NCBI GenBank assembly: GCA_022703965.1
Contig: JAKJHH010000021.1
Coordinates: forward strand, 1 to 32,428
Reading direction: 5' to 3'
Source: Verrucomicrobiota bacterium
Lineage (GTDB): Bacteria; Verrucomicrobiota; Lentisphaeria; Victivallales; UBA1829
DNA length: 32,428 nucleotides
Position numbers and translations under genes: made by a program. The notes beneath the pieces were generated by a model that did not search any database, was not told the DNA's origin, and was given only the letters and a program-made list of their open reading frames with translations. Below are positions 26,785 through 32,428 of this stretch, one piece after another; position 1 is the first letter of the stretch; the number at the start of each line of letters is the position of its first letter.

Positions 26785-27777
26785 TCAGTTAAGGTTGCAG
26801 ACTGAATCGCGGTCGATAAGTTTGCTGTGAAGAACTTTTTCAAATACAGTTGAAGAGGGATTTTCCATCAGTTCGATGAGTTTTTCAGCCGCAAGAGCCG
26901 TGATTTCCTCAAGAGGTTGACGTATGACCGTCTGCGGCGGATTCATGAATTTGTAAATGGGAATATCTTCGACGGAAATCATGGAGATGTCTTTGCCGAT
27001 TTTCAGGTTCAGGACGTTTGATATGATGTGAATCGCTTCCAGAGCGCTGTCCTCACTGAAATTGAAGATGGCCTTGATGTCGCGTTCTACCCAGCGTCTA
27101 AGGATATCGTAAAGATTTTCCTCTCCGGTCTTTTTGATTTCGAGTGAGCTCTCCGGGAGTCCATTATCCCTCATGGCGGCAAGACATCCTTTTATACGGG
27201 CGGCGCATCCGCTTTCCATTGGGTCGAGAGCAAGGAATCCGGCAGTCCTGTGTCCGTTGCGTATAAAATGTTCGGCAGCCATGTATCCCTGCTCGAAGTG
27301 GTCGGCATATATCGAATGGACTCCGCTGGCGATCATGTTTGCGTTTGCCGCGATTACCGGCAGGTTGGGGATTTTCGCGAGTTCGGCGAGACGGTCGTCA
27401 AAGACTACGCCGACAATGCCGTTTACATGAGTCTGATATGCAAGTTCCAGATGTTCGATATCGATAAGTTCAACGGAAAAACCTTTGCTCATGAATGCAT
27501 CGGTAAGCAAAGAGCTCATCACAGTTACGTATCTGAGGGCTGCGGCAGGACTTCTCCGTCCGCAGACGATGCCGACGCATTTGGAGCGTTTTTTGGGGAT
27601 GTATCCGGCCTTTCTTGCTGCGAGCCAGACTTGCTTTTTCAGTTTTTCGTCCACATTGTCGCATCCGTTGAAAACGCGCGAGGCGGTGCCGAGAGCGACT
27701 CCGGCTGCTTTTGCCACATCGCTGATGGATATACTTTTATTGTCTTTTTCGGTTTTTTCGCGAATCTTGGCGCACAT
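26785..27777 (-). CDS. LacI-family transcriptional regulator, first gene of the glycosidase operon
   Basis: A 330-residue repressor-type protein. The ATG at 27777 is chosen because GGAGGG precedes it by eight bases; the upstream in-frame start at 27828 would overlap the promoter. The helix-turn-helix SISDVAKAAGVALGTASRVFNG lies at about residues 15-37, with the hinge LAARKAGYIP after it. The sugar-binding-protein-like core carries GIVGVVFDD, FIRNGHRTAGFLALD and FNFSEDSALEAI. It leads an operon with pseudopilin, LamG-GH, DUF6259-like and LamG genes (all gaps under 15 bases or overlapping), so it probably controls its own operon in response to a sugar set free by those enzymes. Effector unknown. 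Confidence 0.92.
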   Translation of the reverse strand: MCAKIREKTEKDNKSISISDVAKAAGVALGTASRVFNGCDNVDEKLKKQVWLAARKAGYIPKKRSKCVGIVCGRRSPAAALRYVTVMSSLLTDAFMSKGFSVELIDIEHLELAYQTHVNGIVGVVFDDRLAELAKIPNLPVIAANANMIASGVHSIYADHFEQGYMAAEHFIRNGHRTAGFLALDPMESGCAARIKGCLAAMRDNGLPESSLEIKKTGEENLYDILRRWVERDIKAIFNFSEDSALEAIHIISNVLNLKIGKDISMISVEDIPIYKFMNPPQTVIRQPLEEITALAAEKLIELMENPSSTVFEKVLHSKLIDRDSVCNLN

Positions 27778-27798
27778 AGTAAATGCCCTCCGCTTTTT

Positions 27799-27828
27799 AT
27801 TATAACACAGGGGAATAGAAGGAAGCAA
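27799..27828 (-). promoter_or_regulatory. Probable sigma70-type promoter of the lacI-led glycosidase operon
   Basis: On the minus strand a perfect TATAAT (27804-27799) is preceded after 18 bases by TTGCTT (27828-27823), a weak -35. The leader to the ATG at 27777 is short and contains GGAGGG. An inverted repeat TTTCAT-N6-ATGAAA (27836-27853), with a further TTTCAT at 27856, lies just upstream and could bind a regulator. Confidence 0.5.
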
Positions 27829-28120
27829 TAGAAGATTTCATATTTTGATGAAAAATTTCATTGGTGTTGTTTGTGTTTAATAATAAGGGTCTTACATCTT
27901 GTATGTCCAGTGCAGATGGCAAGGCTGGTGAAATATGGATTTTGAGTCATTGAAGCTGCACTTGCGAATAAATATCTTAGCTTAAGGCAATAAGCAGGAT
28001 TAAAAATAGATTAAAGTGCATGAAAGGTGCTTGCATATTCAAATCCGAGCTGTTTATTAGTGGAATAGGCTCATAGTGCCTGTGCGTAGAAATTTAATTC
28101 AATGAAAGGGGAGTATCTAA
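27829..28120. other. Intergenic region between two divergent operons, no gene seen
   Basis: This AT-rich stretch must contain the promoter of the Tad/Flp operon and the upstream part of the LacI-operon promoter. I see the inverted repeat at 27836-27853 and a loose AGTGCAG...CTGCACT pair (27911-27956). I find no convincing -35/-10 pair for the plus strand and no tRNA, riboswitch or ORF with a ribosome site. Confidence 0.5.
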
Positions 28121-28258
28121 ATGGGCAATATTCTCGTAGACGTAATTCTGGCTTCAATAGCAGTCAACATTTTCCTCGGTGTTTTCATCTACTACAAGCT
28201 TGACCAGATTCATGATGTCATGAAAAAGGACGGCAAAACAGATTCCGAAAAGAAATAA
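28121..28258 (+). CDS. Small single-pass membrane protein, first gene of the Tad/Flp locus
   Basis: A 45-residue reading frame with a strong ribosome site (AAAGGGGAG seven bases before the ATG). It has one hydrophobic helix (ILASIAVNIFLGVFIYY, about residues 9-25) and a charged lysine-rich tail (MKKDGKTDSEKK). It lies 55 bases before the Flp pilin gene in the same orientation. I do not recognise a family. By position it may be a pilus-assembly accessory or a membrane anchor for a partner; this is inference. Confidence 0.65.
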   Translation: MGNILVDVILASIAVNIFLGVFIYYKLDQIHDVMKKDGKTDSEKK

Positions 28259-28313
28259 TAATATCCATTTATACGGATAAAAAATAAAACCACATATGGA
28301 GGGCATAGATAAA

Positions 28314-28541
28314 ATGGCTAAGACAACAGGTAAACTTCATCGCAGAATTCTCAGAACAGTAGCAGGCGAATCCGGAGCGACATTCATTGAATACGCTCTG
28401 CTCGCAGGACTCGTAGGAATCATCGTTGCAATTGCAGTCGCTACATTCAGCGGCAAGATGAAGGAATTCTTCGGCAACATCACAACTAAGACAGATGATG
28501 CATCCAAGGCTGTTCAGAGCGCTGACATCAAGCCGAAATAA
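28314..28541 (+). CDS. flp: Flp/Fap-type pilin subunit
   Basis: A 75-residue prepilin. The leader ends AGESG (Gly21); mature Flp would begin ATFIEYALLAGLVGI, with Glu26 at +5 and Tyr27 at +6 as required by Flp pilins, in a single long hydrophobic helix. A short hydrophilic tail follows (GKMKEFFGNITTK). The ATG at 28314 is chosen because GGAGGG lies ten bases before it; the ATG at 28296 overlaps that ribosome site. It is the major subunit candidate of the Tad pilus, to be cut by the TadV-type peptidase encoded at 28855. A hairpin after the gene (28567-28591) may set its expression above that of the genes downstream. Confidence 0.92.
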   Translation: MAKTTGKLHRRILRTVAGESGATFIEYALLAGLVGIIVAIAVATFSGKMKEFFGNITTKTDDASKAVQSADIKPK

Positions 28542-28566
28542 TAATCTGTTTTGTTTGATCTAAAGT

Positions 28567-28591
28567 TTCCGCCTGATTTTGTCAGGCGGAA
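28567..28591 (+). terminator. Hairpin after the Flp pilin gene (attenuator or mRNA-stability element)
   Basis: TTCCGCCTGA and TCAGGCGGAA pair perfectly over ten bases around a TTTTG loop. Only three T residues follow, so complete termination is unlikely, and the downstream pilus genes depend on reading through it. It probably keeps pilin mRNA abundant relative to the assembly genes (inference). Confidence 0.6.
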
Positions 28592-28605
28592 TTTAAGGGT
28601 CTTTC

Positions 28606-28791
28606 ATGAAATCAAAATTCAGAAGGCTTCATAGCGACGAAAGTGCCGTTGTGTTCATGGAGTATTCCATGCTGCTGGCTCTTGTCGGAATCGCTGGACT
28701 TTCAATTCTGATGCCGGGCGGCATTGTTTATATGCTCCTGCGCGCAGATATGATTTTCCGCGCATCTATGATCGGTCTTCCGTTTTTTTGA
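28606..28791 (+). CDS. Second, minor Flp-like prepilin
   Basis: A 61-residue protein. The leader contains FRRLHSDESA, and the likely cut is after Ala14, giving VVFMEYSMLLALVGIAG with Glu19 at +5 and Tyr20 at +6. The C-terminal half is short, hydrophobic and ends MIGLPFF, unlike the hydrophilic tail of the first pilin. AAGGG precedes the ATG. Its leader is nearly the same as that of the TadG-like protein at 30600 (FKRLHSDENG). It may be a minor or tip pilin of the same pilus. Not a classical full Flp, so the function is inferred. Confidence 0.75.
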   Translation: MKSKFRRLHSDESAVVFMEYSMLLALVGIAGLSILMPGGIVYMLLRADMIFRASMIGLPFF

Positions 28792-28854
28792 TTGCACAGA
28801 CAGCCAGAGAAATCCGTCTTCCGATATGCGGCGTGACTTTGCGCCGGGAGTAGC

Positions 28855-29361
28855 ATGGACAAGAATATCCTTTATATAATACTTCCTCCGCTTTTCATTG
28901 TTGCGGCGTATACCGAAATGAAGAGCCGGAAGATTCCGAATTACCTGACCTACGGTGCGATAATATGTGCCGTGACAGGATCTTTTATCAGCGGAGGCTT
29001 GCCCGGACTTCAGAACTCCGTGCTTGGGCTTCTGATAGGCGGCGGAATTTTTCTGCCGTTCTGTCTTGTCGGTGCGCTCGGAGGCGGTGATTTCAAGCTT
29101 ATGGCTGCGGCCGGGGCTGTTGTGGCTTATCCTATGATATTCTGGGCCTTGTATTACACCTGCCTGTCCGGAGGAGTGCTTGCGCTTCTCTATATGATAT
29201 GGTCAGGACGTTTTCTGAGCAGTTTTGAAAACATTTTCAGAATGCTCCTTGGAATGAAACGCAAGGAAAAACCCGGCGAGGGACTTAAAAAGGAAATCAC
29301 AGTGCCTTACGGCATTGCGATTGCGGCAGGAACTCTTTGGGCGATTGTCATGGCTTCCTGA
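28855..29361 (+). CDS. tadV: TadV/CpaA-type prepilin peptidase (A24 family)
   Basis: A 168-residue integral membrane protein with about five or six hydrophobic segments, the size of the short A24B peptidases that process Flp pilins. The second catalytic motif is intact (GALGGGDFKLM, Asp79). The first, normally D-x5-IPN, reads EMKSRKIPN, with Glu21 where the catalytic aspartate is expected. GGGAG lies four bases before the ATG. It follows the two pilin genes and precedes the TadE/TadG-like genes, all of which carry matching cleavage sites. Activity with Glu in place of Asp is uncertain. Confidence 0.9.
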   Translation: MDKNILYIILPPLFIVAAYTEMKSRKIPNYLTYGAIICAVTGSFISGGLPGLQNSVLGLLIGGGIFLPFCLVGALGGGDFKLMAAAGAVVAYPMIFWALYYTCLSGGVLALLYMIWSGRFLSSFENIFRMLLGMKRKEKPGEGLKKEITVPYGIAIAAGTLWAIVMAS

Positions 29362-29376
29362 CAGAGGGAGAGCATA

Positions 29377-30591
29377 ATGGGACAAAAATTCAGAAACTGG
29401 CTTGGGCGTTTCAGAAAAAATGACGCAGGAACCGCCAGACTGGTCTGCAGGCGTTTCGCTTCCGGACGGGGCACCGCTTTTCTTGAATTTGCTTTAGTGC
29501 TTCCTCTTCTTCTTGCTGTAACTACTTTCATTATAGAAGTCTGCACCTATTGGGATGCCACTGTAATGGCAAACCATACAGCTTTCACGCTTGCGAGAAT
29601 CGCCAAGGTCAATGTCGTGGCCGGAAAAGTGGCTTTCCCGTCAGCTCTCAAGATTAAAAATACTTCCATTATGGATTCCGAAAAATTTACTACCACTATG
29701 CTTATGATGACCGCCACCAGCGGCTGGTTCAAAGGAACCAAGGAATGGATAAGCTTTCCCGACATCAAGGGAATTATACAAAAACTTATCTTCAAGAAAG
29801 AAGGCTCCGGCGGGGGCATTTTTGAATTTCTCATGAGCGCGATTCAGGGACTCCTTGATCCGCTTTTGGAGAAGCTTAACAAATTTCTGGAGGACATGAT
29901 TCAGAAGGCGTTTTCCGCCATTTTCGGACAGAGCGGCGGCCTGATGGCAAACCGTTATCTCAATTTGTACCGTATGGCTTATCAACGCTCAAAAATGGAC
30001 GGAGTGATAAAGACAGACGTAATAAGTCTCAAAGGCAAGACCATAAAGTATCCTACGCATATTGACTGGGAAGCATATTGGTTCTGGAAGGTTCCGCGCG
30101 TAAACGAGTATAAAAACCCGGCGATAGTGAGGGTTACAGTAAACTATCCTGTTACTGAAAACTGGATTTATGCGGCATTCATGCCGGGGGCGTCCAAAGG
30201 GAAAGTCTGCGCGACAGGGGTTGCCGCCATGCTTGTCGAACCTGATAAATTCAGCTCTTCTTACATTGCGACAAAATCCGGAGGAGTGCCTGAGAAGATT
30301 CCTGACTTCCAGAAAAATGAACAGGCATATAAAGAAGCCACCGACAAGTACTATGAGGCGAAGAAAAGCAGAGAAGATGCCGAGGCCGAGCTGAAAAAGC
30401 TTAAATCCAAGAAGGAAGAGCTTACCGAAGAGGAGAAAAAGCAGCAGGAAGACCTCGAAAAGAAGGTTAAGGACTTGAAGCAGAAAGAAGACGATGCTTA
30501 TAAAAAGGCAAAGGATCTCTATGGAAAAGTGAGCGGCGCTCCAGGTTCAGATAAGAGCGAGAAGAATAAAAGCAATAAAAAAAGCAAGTAG
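29377..30591 (+). CDS. TadE-like pilus pseudopilin with long coiled-coil tail
   Basis: A 404-residue protein. The basic leader ends RFASGRG (Gly32); the mature N-terminus TAFLEFALVLPLLLAVTTFI has Glu37 at +5, the TadE signature. A large soluble domain follows (about residues 60-290). The final ~100 residues (about 305-390) are almost wholly Lys/Glu with heptad-like spacing (EAELKKLKSKKEELTEEEKK, EDLEKKVKDLKQKED), ending in a lysine/serine tail. TadE proteins are usually under 200 residues, so this is roughly twice normal size. GAGGGAG precedes the ATG, 15 bases after the peptidase stop. Role inferred as a minor pseudopilin in Tad pilus assembly with an added structural arm. Confidence 0.82.
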   Translation: MGQKFRNWLGRFRKNDAGTARLVCRRFASGRGTAFLEFALVLPLLLAVTTFIIEVCTYWDATVMANHTAFTLARIAKVNVVAGKVAFPSALKIKNTSIMDSEKFTTTMLMMTATSGWFKGTKEWISFPDIKGIIQKLIFKKEGSGGGIFEFLMSAIQGLLDPLLEKLNKFLEDMIQKAFSAIFGQSGGLMANRYLNLYRMAYQRSKMDGVIKTDVISLKGKTIKYPTHIDWEAYWFWKVPRVNEYKNPAIVRVTVNYPVTENWIYAAFMPGASKGKVCATGVAAMLVEPDKFSSSYIATKSGGVPEKIPDFQKNEQAYKEATDKYYEAKKSREDAEAELKKLKSKKEELTEEEKKQQEDLEKKVKDLKQKEDDAYKKAKDLYGKVSGAPGSDKSEKNKSNKKSK

Positions 30592-30599
30592 GATATCTG

Positions 30600-31661
30600 A
30601 TGGAAATACTGAACAGATTCAAAAGACTTCACAGTGATGAAAACGGGGTGGCTCTGATTTATGCCGCCATTATTTCATTTCTGATTCTGGCTTTTTGCAG
30701 CATGATATGGGACACCGCCAAGATGTCGGAAACCAAGATGCAGACGCAGAACGCCGCTGATGCGGCTGCTCTGGAAATGGCTGCATGGCAGGCAAGAGGC
30801 ATGAACATGGTACAGGCATTGAATGAGGATATTTACGATACAGATAACATGCTCGGTTATACCTACGGAGCTCTTGCCGGACTGGAAACGCTGGCAAAAC
30901 TTGCTTACATAGTCGGAGCAGGCAAGGCTGCCGAAATAGCTTTGGCGGTTCCCATATACGCGGCCTGGGCGACTCATGCGGTGATGGTAAATCTTTTCAT
31001 GAAACCATTGCGTTTCGTGTATGCTAACGGGTCTATATTAATAGGTTACATTGCGGCGAATAATGCGGCGAAGGTCAACGGTGCGCCGGGAATATTTACG
31101 GCTCTTCTTCCGGATAAGTCTTCGGGAAATATTTTGTGGGATGGAGTGGTTAAAGTTTTGCGACCGCTTTTCAAAGAGTTTACGGCTGTAGGGATTCCGA
31201 CCGCCACGGGCTCAATTCTTACGCTTCCGCTGGCGGCTAAACATGACAAATCATATCCGCTTTACTCTAAAAATAATATACTTTTGAAGGCGGCTCTTGG
31301 GATTTTGAAGTCAAATTCATTTGTCAAGGTAAAGCTGGAACCTTGGGATGACGAATATTATGAATCGAAATCGCCGTATGATAAAAAAGAGCTTCCCGCC
31401 TGGGTCTGGTTTATTAAGGGACAGTCTGAAACCGGTCTGATATCCTCTTATTTTATTGGAGGAGGGGACAATGTTCAAAAAGTGCCGGTAATGGCATATG
31501 CCGTCGCAAGAGTCAAGGGCGGAAATGTGGTCAAATACAATGATGATAAGCATAAATTCAGGCCGACCGGATGCGGAGTCGGAGCGGATCCCTCTCTTAT
31601 TTCATGGGGCAAGATAGATACTATCCCCTGGAAACTTATGAGTGTGATTTGCTATCATTGA
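30600..31661 (+). CDS. TadG-like Flp pilus assembly protein
   Basis: A 353-residue protein whose N-terminus carries the TadE/G helix after a leader FKRLHSDENG (VALIYAAIISFLILAFCSMI, no Glu at +5, as usual for TadG). It continues KMQTQNAADAAALEMAAWQA, the hallmark stretch of TadG-like proteins. The C-terminal part lacks any visible vWA metal-site motif (DxSxS), so it is shorter than canonical TadG. A hydrophobic segment at about residues 100-145 may contact the membrane. The ATG overlaps the end of a GTAGGAT ribosome site, eight bases after the TadE-like stop. It probably helps build or anchor the pilus in the envelope. Confidence 0.82.
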   Translation: MEILNRFKRLHSDENGVALIYAAIISFLILAFCSMIWDTAKMSETKMQTQNAADAAALEMAAWQARGMNMVQALNEDIYDTDNMLGYTYGALAGLETLAKLAYIVGAGKAAEIALAVPIYAAWATHAVMVNLFMKPLRFVYANGSILIGYIAANNAAKVNGAPGIFTALLPDKSSGNILWDGVVKVLRPLFKEFTAVGIPTATGSILTLPLAAKHDKSYPLYSKNNILLKAALGILKSNSFVKVKLEPWDDEYYESKSPYDKKELPAWVWFIKGQSETGLISSYFIGGGDNVQKVPVMAYAVARVKGGNVVKYNDDKHKFRPTGCGVGADPSLISWGKIDTIPWKLMSVICYH

Positions 31662-31680
31662 AAGAAAAGAGAAAAGAAGA

Positions 31681-32340
31681 ATGAGAAACAGAAGAAATCT
31701 ATTTTACAAGGTATTCGGTCGTGAGCGCGGCGCGGTTTTTCTTGAAACTGCTCTCGTCATGCCGGTTTTCATTGTCATGCTCTGTTTCTGCGTGGATTTT
31801 CCTAGAATCATGACTATACAGCAGCGTCTTGTCAGCGCAAACCGTCTGGTTGCAGAGATCAAAGCCAGAAACGAAGGCAATTATGACAAGGTTATAAAGG
31901 AAGCCGATCTGAAGAACTATTGTTTTCCCGGAATGAAGTATTGTTCAACTCCCAAAATATGGACAGTAAAAAATAAAGGCTCATGTCTCTGGAATCTTTC
32001 CGAGACTTTTAAGGGGTTTCTTGGAAGCATAGGCTCTAAAATTACAGGAATTATCGCCAATATTATCAGCGGAGGCACACTGGGGGCATATTTTTCTGAC
32101 TTGGTTGAGGCGGATAAGTTTTATGGCGGCTATGTGTCTGTCGATGTGGATACAATTCTGCCGCCCGTGGTATATAGAAGCTGGGTTGGCTCTTCCTCAC
32201 GCTTCGCAAAGGGAGATTCGTTGAGGGTCGGCTCTCGATATGTGTGTTATATGCCTAACTGTGATGGATTCGTATTGCATGGTTCTTCATGGATAGGTTC
32301 AGTAAAGAACTTTTTCAAAGGTTGGACTCAGAAAAAGTAA
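31681..32340 (+). CDS. TadE-like pilus assembly pseudopilin
   Basis: A 219-residue protein. Leader MRNRRNLFYKVFGRERG, then AVFLETALVMPVFIVMLCFC with Glu22 at +5 from the Gly17 cut, the TadE arrangement. The remainder is a soluble domain with several cysteines (NYCFPGMKYCSTP, GSCLW, YVCYMPNC), which could form disulfides outside the cytoplasm. It begins 19 bases after the TadG-like stop with a weak purine-rich ribosome site (AAGAAG). Together with the 404-residue protein it gives two TadE-type subunits, as in classical tad loci with TadE and TadF. Confidence 0.82.
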   Translation: MRNRRNLFYKVFGRERGAVFLETALVMPVFIVMLCFCVDFPRIMTIQQRLVSANRLVAEIKARNEGNYDKVIKEADLKNYCFPGMKYCSTPKIWTVKNKGSCLWNLSETFKGFLGSIGSKITGIIANIISGGTLGAYFSDLVEADKFYGGYVSVDVDTILPPVVYRSWVGSSSRFAKGDSLRVGSRYVCYMPNCDGFVLHGSSWIGSVKNFFKGWTQKK

Positions 32341-32342
32341 AA

Positions 32343-32428
32343 ATGCTTAACAAAGATATAATCGTAAAAACACTATTAAGTTTTCTGCTAAGTGCCGGAA
32401 CTGCCTGGCTTGGTATTCATTTTTATAA
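32343..32428 (+). CDS. Start of a membrane-anchored protein, cut by window end (CpaB/RcpC-like by position)
   Basis: The ATG two bases after the TadE-like stop opens 28 codons (MLNKDIIVKTLLSFLLSAGT and AWLGIHFY) that look like a single N-terminal membrane anchor. CpaB/RcpC proteins begin this way and are common in tad loci, but nothing diagnostic is inside the window, so this identity is a guess from context. Confidence 0.45.
   Translation, partial: MLNKDIIVKTLLSFLLSAGTAWLGIHFY

Noticed and set aside
27836-27861. TTTCAT-N6-ATGAAA-N2-TTTCAT as an operator of the second LacI protein
   Set aside because: It is AT-only apart from single C/G positions, lies upstream of the -35 rather than on the start site, and lacks the TG...CA core usual for LacI operators; mentioned only as a weak candidate.
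28030-28085. TTGCAT/TTATTA pair near 28032-28060 as the Tad operon promoter
   Set aside because: Spacing is 17 but both hexamers match poorly; a sigma54-like reading of AAAGGTGCTTGCA also fails the GG-N10-GC spacing.
1-32428. CRISPR arrays, tRNA or rRNA genes
   Set aside because: No regularly spaced direct repeats and no tRNA cloverleaf or rRNA core motifs were seen on either strand.

Overview
The window reads as chromosome from a Lentisphaerota-type bacterium (Victivallis/Lentisphaera-like). The basis is three short type IV pseudopilin-like proteins of the [15 protein letters not shown] kind placed beside secreted glycoside hydrolases, several LacI/AraC regulators, large multidomain GH enzymes with LamG or CBM modules, and a Tad/Flp pilus locus. 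The taxon is inferred from gene style only; there is no rRNA or tRNA in the window.

Layout. (1) Positions 1-3196, minus strand: a three-gene sugar-metabolism operon. It encodes a Gfo/Idh/MocA oxidoreductase, a zinc alcohol/polyol dehydrogenase (ATGA overlap) and an ADP-ribosylglycohydrolase-fold protein cut by the left edge. A LacI regulator (3336-4346) is divergent. The 139-base gap holds two overlapping, near-consensus sigma70-type promoters and a perfect 8+3+8 inverted repeat just downstream of the operon -10. (2) 4353-8541: a PocR-domain AraC regulator on the minus strand, divergent from a pseudopilin and a GH99-like secreted protein with a C-terminal LamG domain. The latter is broken by two one-base deletions. 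(3) 8590-17289: a pseudopilin and a giant GH2-type enzyme on the minus strand and a GH39-like enzyme on the plus strand. Both enzymes lack their 5' ends, and an IS transposase tail sits exactly between the two broken ends. (4) 17405-19592: a methyl-accepting chemotaxis protein with a one-base frameshift in its first membrane segment. (5) 27777-19667, minus strand: a five-gene catabolic operon of LacI regulator, pseudopilin, LamG-GH50/42-like-CBM9 enzyme, large DUF6259-like GH candidate and stand-alone LamG protein. (6) 28121-32428, plus strand: the start of a Tad/Flp pilus operon (small membrane protein, Flp pilin, second Flp-like pilin, TadV-type prepilin peptidase, TadE-like, TadG-like, TadE-like, start of a membrane-anchored protein).

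How it fits together. Regions 1-3 and 5 look like regulator-controlled polysaccharide-degradation modules: secreted enzymes cut glycans outside the cytoplasm, and the oxidoreductases process released sugars inside. Each enzyme module carries its own pseudopilin, which is the most unusual recurring theme. No SusC/SusD pair, sulfatase or dedicated sugar transporter is present.

Caution: four one-base indels in otherwise good reading frames (two in the GH99-like gene, one each in the chemoreceptor and one pseudopilin), three of them at short homopolymers, may be real decay or sequencing/assembly errors. The IS junction could likewise be a real rearrangement or a mis-join.
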